Assembly (NCBI GenBank): GCA_030539595.1
Contig: JAUNXW010000077.1
Span: 1-7,510 of the forward strand
Origin: Methanocorpusculum sp.
GTDB lineage: Archaea > Halobacteriota > Methanomicrobia > Methanomicrobiales > Methanocorpusculaceae
Reading direction: 5' to 3'
DNA length: 7,510 bases
Part shown: positions 6,289-7,510 of the stretch, piece after piece
Numbering within the stretch: the stretch's first letter is position 1
Layout: the number at the start of each line of letters is the position of its first letter
Made by a program: the position numbers and the translations under genes
Notes under the pieces: model-generated
The model's input: the letters and a program-made list of their open reading frames with translations, nothing else
What the model was told of the DNA's origin: nothing
The model's database searches: none

Positions 6289-6771
6289 ATGGTAGTTATC
6301 AACTCCGAAGGGTCAACACGTGCGGGCTGCACAATACGCAGAGCAACGCTTGATGATATTCCCGATATTTACAGAATTGAGCTTATGTGTTTTGATGACC
6401 CGTGGGACTATAAGTCTATGATTGAGATGATGACGGTTTTTCTGACTTCGTTTTATGTCGCGGAAGCGGAAGGACGCGTTGTAGGTTTTTCTGCGGGGGC
6501 TGTTGAGGATACGGGCGAGGAAAAATACGGACATGTTTGTAATCTGGGGGTGTCGCCTGATATGAGGAGGTTTGGAATAGGTCGGCTTCTGCTTCGCAAA
6601 CTTGAGCGTGATTTTTTTATGGACGGGTGCACTGCGTGCAGTCTTGAGGTGAGGAAAAGTAACGCCAATGCACGCGATTTTTATACGCGTGTGGGATATG
6701 AGGATGTTATTACATTCGCTGAATATTATAAGGACGGTGAGGATGCTGTTGTTATGATGAGGTGGTTTTAG
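6289..6771 (+). CDS. rimI: RimI-type GNAT N-terminal acetyltransferase
   Basis: A 160-residue GNAT enzyme that transfers acetyl from acetyl-CoA to protein N-terminal amino groups. Archaeal RimI/Ard1 homologues act on many proteins, not only on ribosomal protein S18. The domain starts at TIRRATLDDIPDIYRIE (15-31). The acetyl-CoA pyrophosphate-binding motif is R93-R-F-G-I-G98 after strand beta-4 (VCNLGVSPD, 83-91). The family motif LEVRKSNANARDFYTRVGY (119-137) follows, with the RimI-like YYKDGEDAVVM (146-156) near the end. An upstream ATG at 6229 lies inside the DUF1015 gene. The ATG at 6289 is preferred because it gives the usual length and lies 30 bp after a TATA box. Its TAG overlaps the stop of the convergent Sel1 gene by 4 bp. 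Confidence 0.88.
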   Translation: MVVINSEGSTRAGCTIRRATLDDIPDIYRIELMCFDDPWDYKSMIEMMTVFLTSFYVAEAEGRVVGFSAGAVEDTGEEKYGHVCNLGVSPDMRRFGIGRLLLRKLERDFFMDGCTACSLEVRKSNANARDFYTRVGYEDVITFAEYYKDGEDAVVMMRWF

Positions 6772-7277
6772 ATTTTTTCGATTATGTCTTCTGCGGGGTC
6801 ATATCCCATTTTGCAGGCGAGGACTGAGTATAAGTCTGCTTTTTCGGGATTTTTTTCAAGCCCGCCAATGCTGTGTTTGTAGCATTCGCCGAGTTTGTAG
6901 GTTGCTTTTGCGTGGTTCTGTTCTTTGAGTTCTTCAAGTATTTTTACAGCACGAACTTCGTCTTTTTCTGTGCCAAACCCATTGAGACAGCAGACAGCTA
7001 TGCAGAATTTTGATTCTTTGTGTCCGGCTTCAACCGCTTTTGTCCATGCGAGGTAGGCTTTTTTGTTGTTTTTTTCTCCGGCAAGTCCGTGATAGTGACA
7101 TAGCCCGATTTTATACATAGCATACGGGTTTCCGTATTTTGCGGATTTGAGCCAGTAGGTTTTTGCGTTTTTGTAGTCTTTTTCTAAACGGTATTTTTCT
7201 GCTTTTTTGTATAAAGCTATGGCTTCTTCTTTTGTTCCGCCGAAGATTACTGTTTCAAGTTTTTGAACCGCACGCAT
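6768..7277 (-). CDS. Sel1-repeat (TPR-like) protein
   Basis: A 169-residue all-helical solenoid protein without a signal peptide or membrane segment. After a TPR-like helix pair (about 17-50), at least three Sel1-like repeats of about 36 residues follow: about 51-86 (AMYKIGLCHYHG), 87-122 (FCIAVCCLNGFG) and 123-158 (ATYKLGECYKHS). Each has the pattern A..Y.LG..Y..G followed by A...W..A...G. Such repeats mediate protein-protein contacts; the partner is unknown. The ATG at 7277 is preceded in frame directly by TAG, so the start cannot move upstream. It is Lys-rich and its plus strand is T-rich. It converges on rimI with 4-bp overlapping stops. Sel1 repeats are commoner in bacteria and eukaryotes, so acquisition by transfer is possible but not shown. 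Confidence 0.85.
   Translation of the reverse strand: MRAVQKLETVIFGGTKEEAIALYKKAEKYRLEKDYKNAKTYWLKSAKYGNPYAMYKIGLCHYHGLAGEKNNKKAYLAWTKAVEAGHKESKFCIAVCCLNGFGTEKDEVRAVKILEELKEQNHAKATYKLGECYKHSIGGLEKNPEKADLYSVLACKMGYDPAEDIIEKI
6773..6778 (+). terminator. T6 tract after rimI
   Basis: Six T begin two bases after the rimI TAG stop. The tract is inside the last codons of the convergent Sel1 gene, where it encodes Lys-Ile-type codons on the other strand. It could serve as an archaeal terminator for rimI. Confidence 0.35.
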
Positions 7278-7360
7278 CTATGTTAGTTTTGTTTGCTTTG
7301 TGCGGTAATGTTTGTTTTTGTTTGGCGCAGGGCAGGGTTTGTTCAATGATGGATTCAGTT

Positions 7361-7367
7361 GTATATC
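7361..7367 (-). promoter_or_regulatory. Possible TATA box of the Sel1-repeat gene
   Basis: The best TATA-like match upstream of this gene on the minus strand is GATATAC. It is about 85 bp from the ATG and would imply a leader of about 60 bases, unlike the near-leaderless genes nearby. No closer candidate is convincing and no clear ribosome-binding site is present, so this is weak. The rest of 7278-7474 shows nothing recognisable. Confidence 0.2.
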
Positions 7368-7474
7368 TTCTTTATTTTGAGAATGTTGTATGCTCTTCTT
7401 GGGCTTTTTAGGAGATAAAAAACTGCGAACACAAATCAGAGATCCACAAATATTTCACTTGCTCAGCTAAGTTC

Positions 7475-7503
7475 AGTACTTCGCTAATTTTTTTAGACTA
7501 AGT
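7475..7503 (-). repeat. Inverted flanking repeat, right copy
   Basis: Read on the minus strand, this 29-bp stretch joins two modules without a gap: the 19-mer matching 426-444 and the 18-mer matching 339-356, overlapping by 8 bases. It is therefore the most complete copy of the unit in the window, and the two left copies look like separated or interrupted versions. Its T7 tract on the plus strand (7488-7494) could also act as a terminator. The repeat may continue past the right edge. Confidence 0.6.
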
Positions 7504-7510
7504 TTTGTAC

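Noticed and set aside
7163..7411. Plus-strand open frame of 82 codons at the right side
   Set aside because: It is antisense to the Sel1 gene start, and its Phe/Leu-rich peptide merely reflects T-rich DNA.
426..7503. A composite transposon or integrative element bounded by the 19-bp repeats
   Set aside because: There is no transposase, integrase or target-site duplication in view, and the extra partial copy at 339-356 points to an interspersed repeat family instead.

Overview
The window most likely comes from a methanogenic archaeon, with the Methanocorpusculaceae/Methanomicrobiales as my best guess (inference, not proven). The reasons are these. A/T-rich TATA-like boxes sit about 25-30 bp upstream of three or four start codons, with no convincing Shine-Dalgarno sequence, which fits near-leaderless archaeal promoters. 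T-tracts without GC-rich hairpins follow several stop codons. There is also a RimI-type N-acetyltransferase next to a DUF1015 gene. Base composition is moderately AT-rich, and TAA, TGA and TAG all act as ordinary stops.

Layout: positions 1-457 are non-coding and unusually rich in inverted repeats. A nested structure at about 27-199 contains several perfect dyads, and two short repeat modules near 310-357 and 426-444 recur in inverted orientation at the right edge (7475-7503). Positions 458-4623 form an export cassette. A TetR-type regulator (458-1078, minus) is divergent from a two-gene operon made of a 12-TM MMPL/RND exporter (1238-3310, plus) and, overlapping it by 4 bp, a secreted protein with X-X-X-Leu-X-X-Gly heptads (3307-4623, plus). 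The 159-bp divergent region carries dyads that look like regulator operators.

Positions 4624-4994 are a 371-bp convergent intergenic stretch that holds T-tracts and several dyads but no intact gene. Positions 4995-6771 hold a DUF1015 gene (minus) and rimI (plus). They are divergent, only 37 bp apart, and appear to have interlocked promoters. A Sel1-repeat protein (6768-7277, minus) converges on rimI, with the two stop codons overlapping by 4 bp. Positions 7278-7510 are non-coding and end in the inverted copy of the left-hand repeat modules.

Functionally, the regulator, pump and heptad protein probably act together as an inducible export or envelope system of unknown substrate; this arrangement is familiar from Firmicutes. 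DUF1015, RimI and the Sel1 protein look like chromosomal background genes. I see no classical defence system, CRISPR array, transposase or RNA gene. The least explained material is the structured repeat DNA at the left edge and its inverted counterpart at the right edge.
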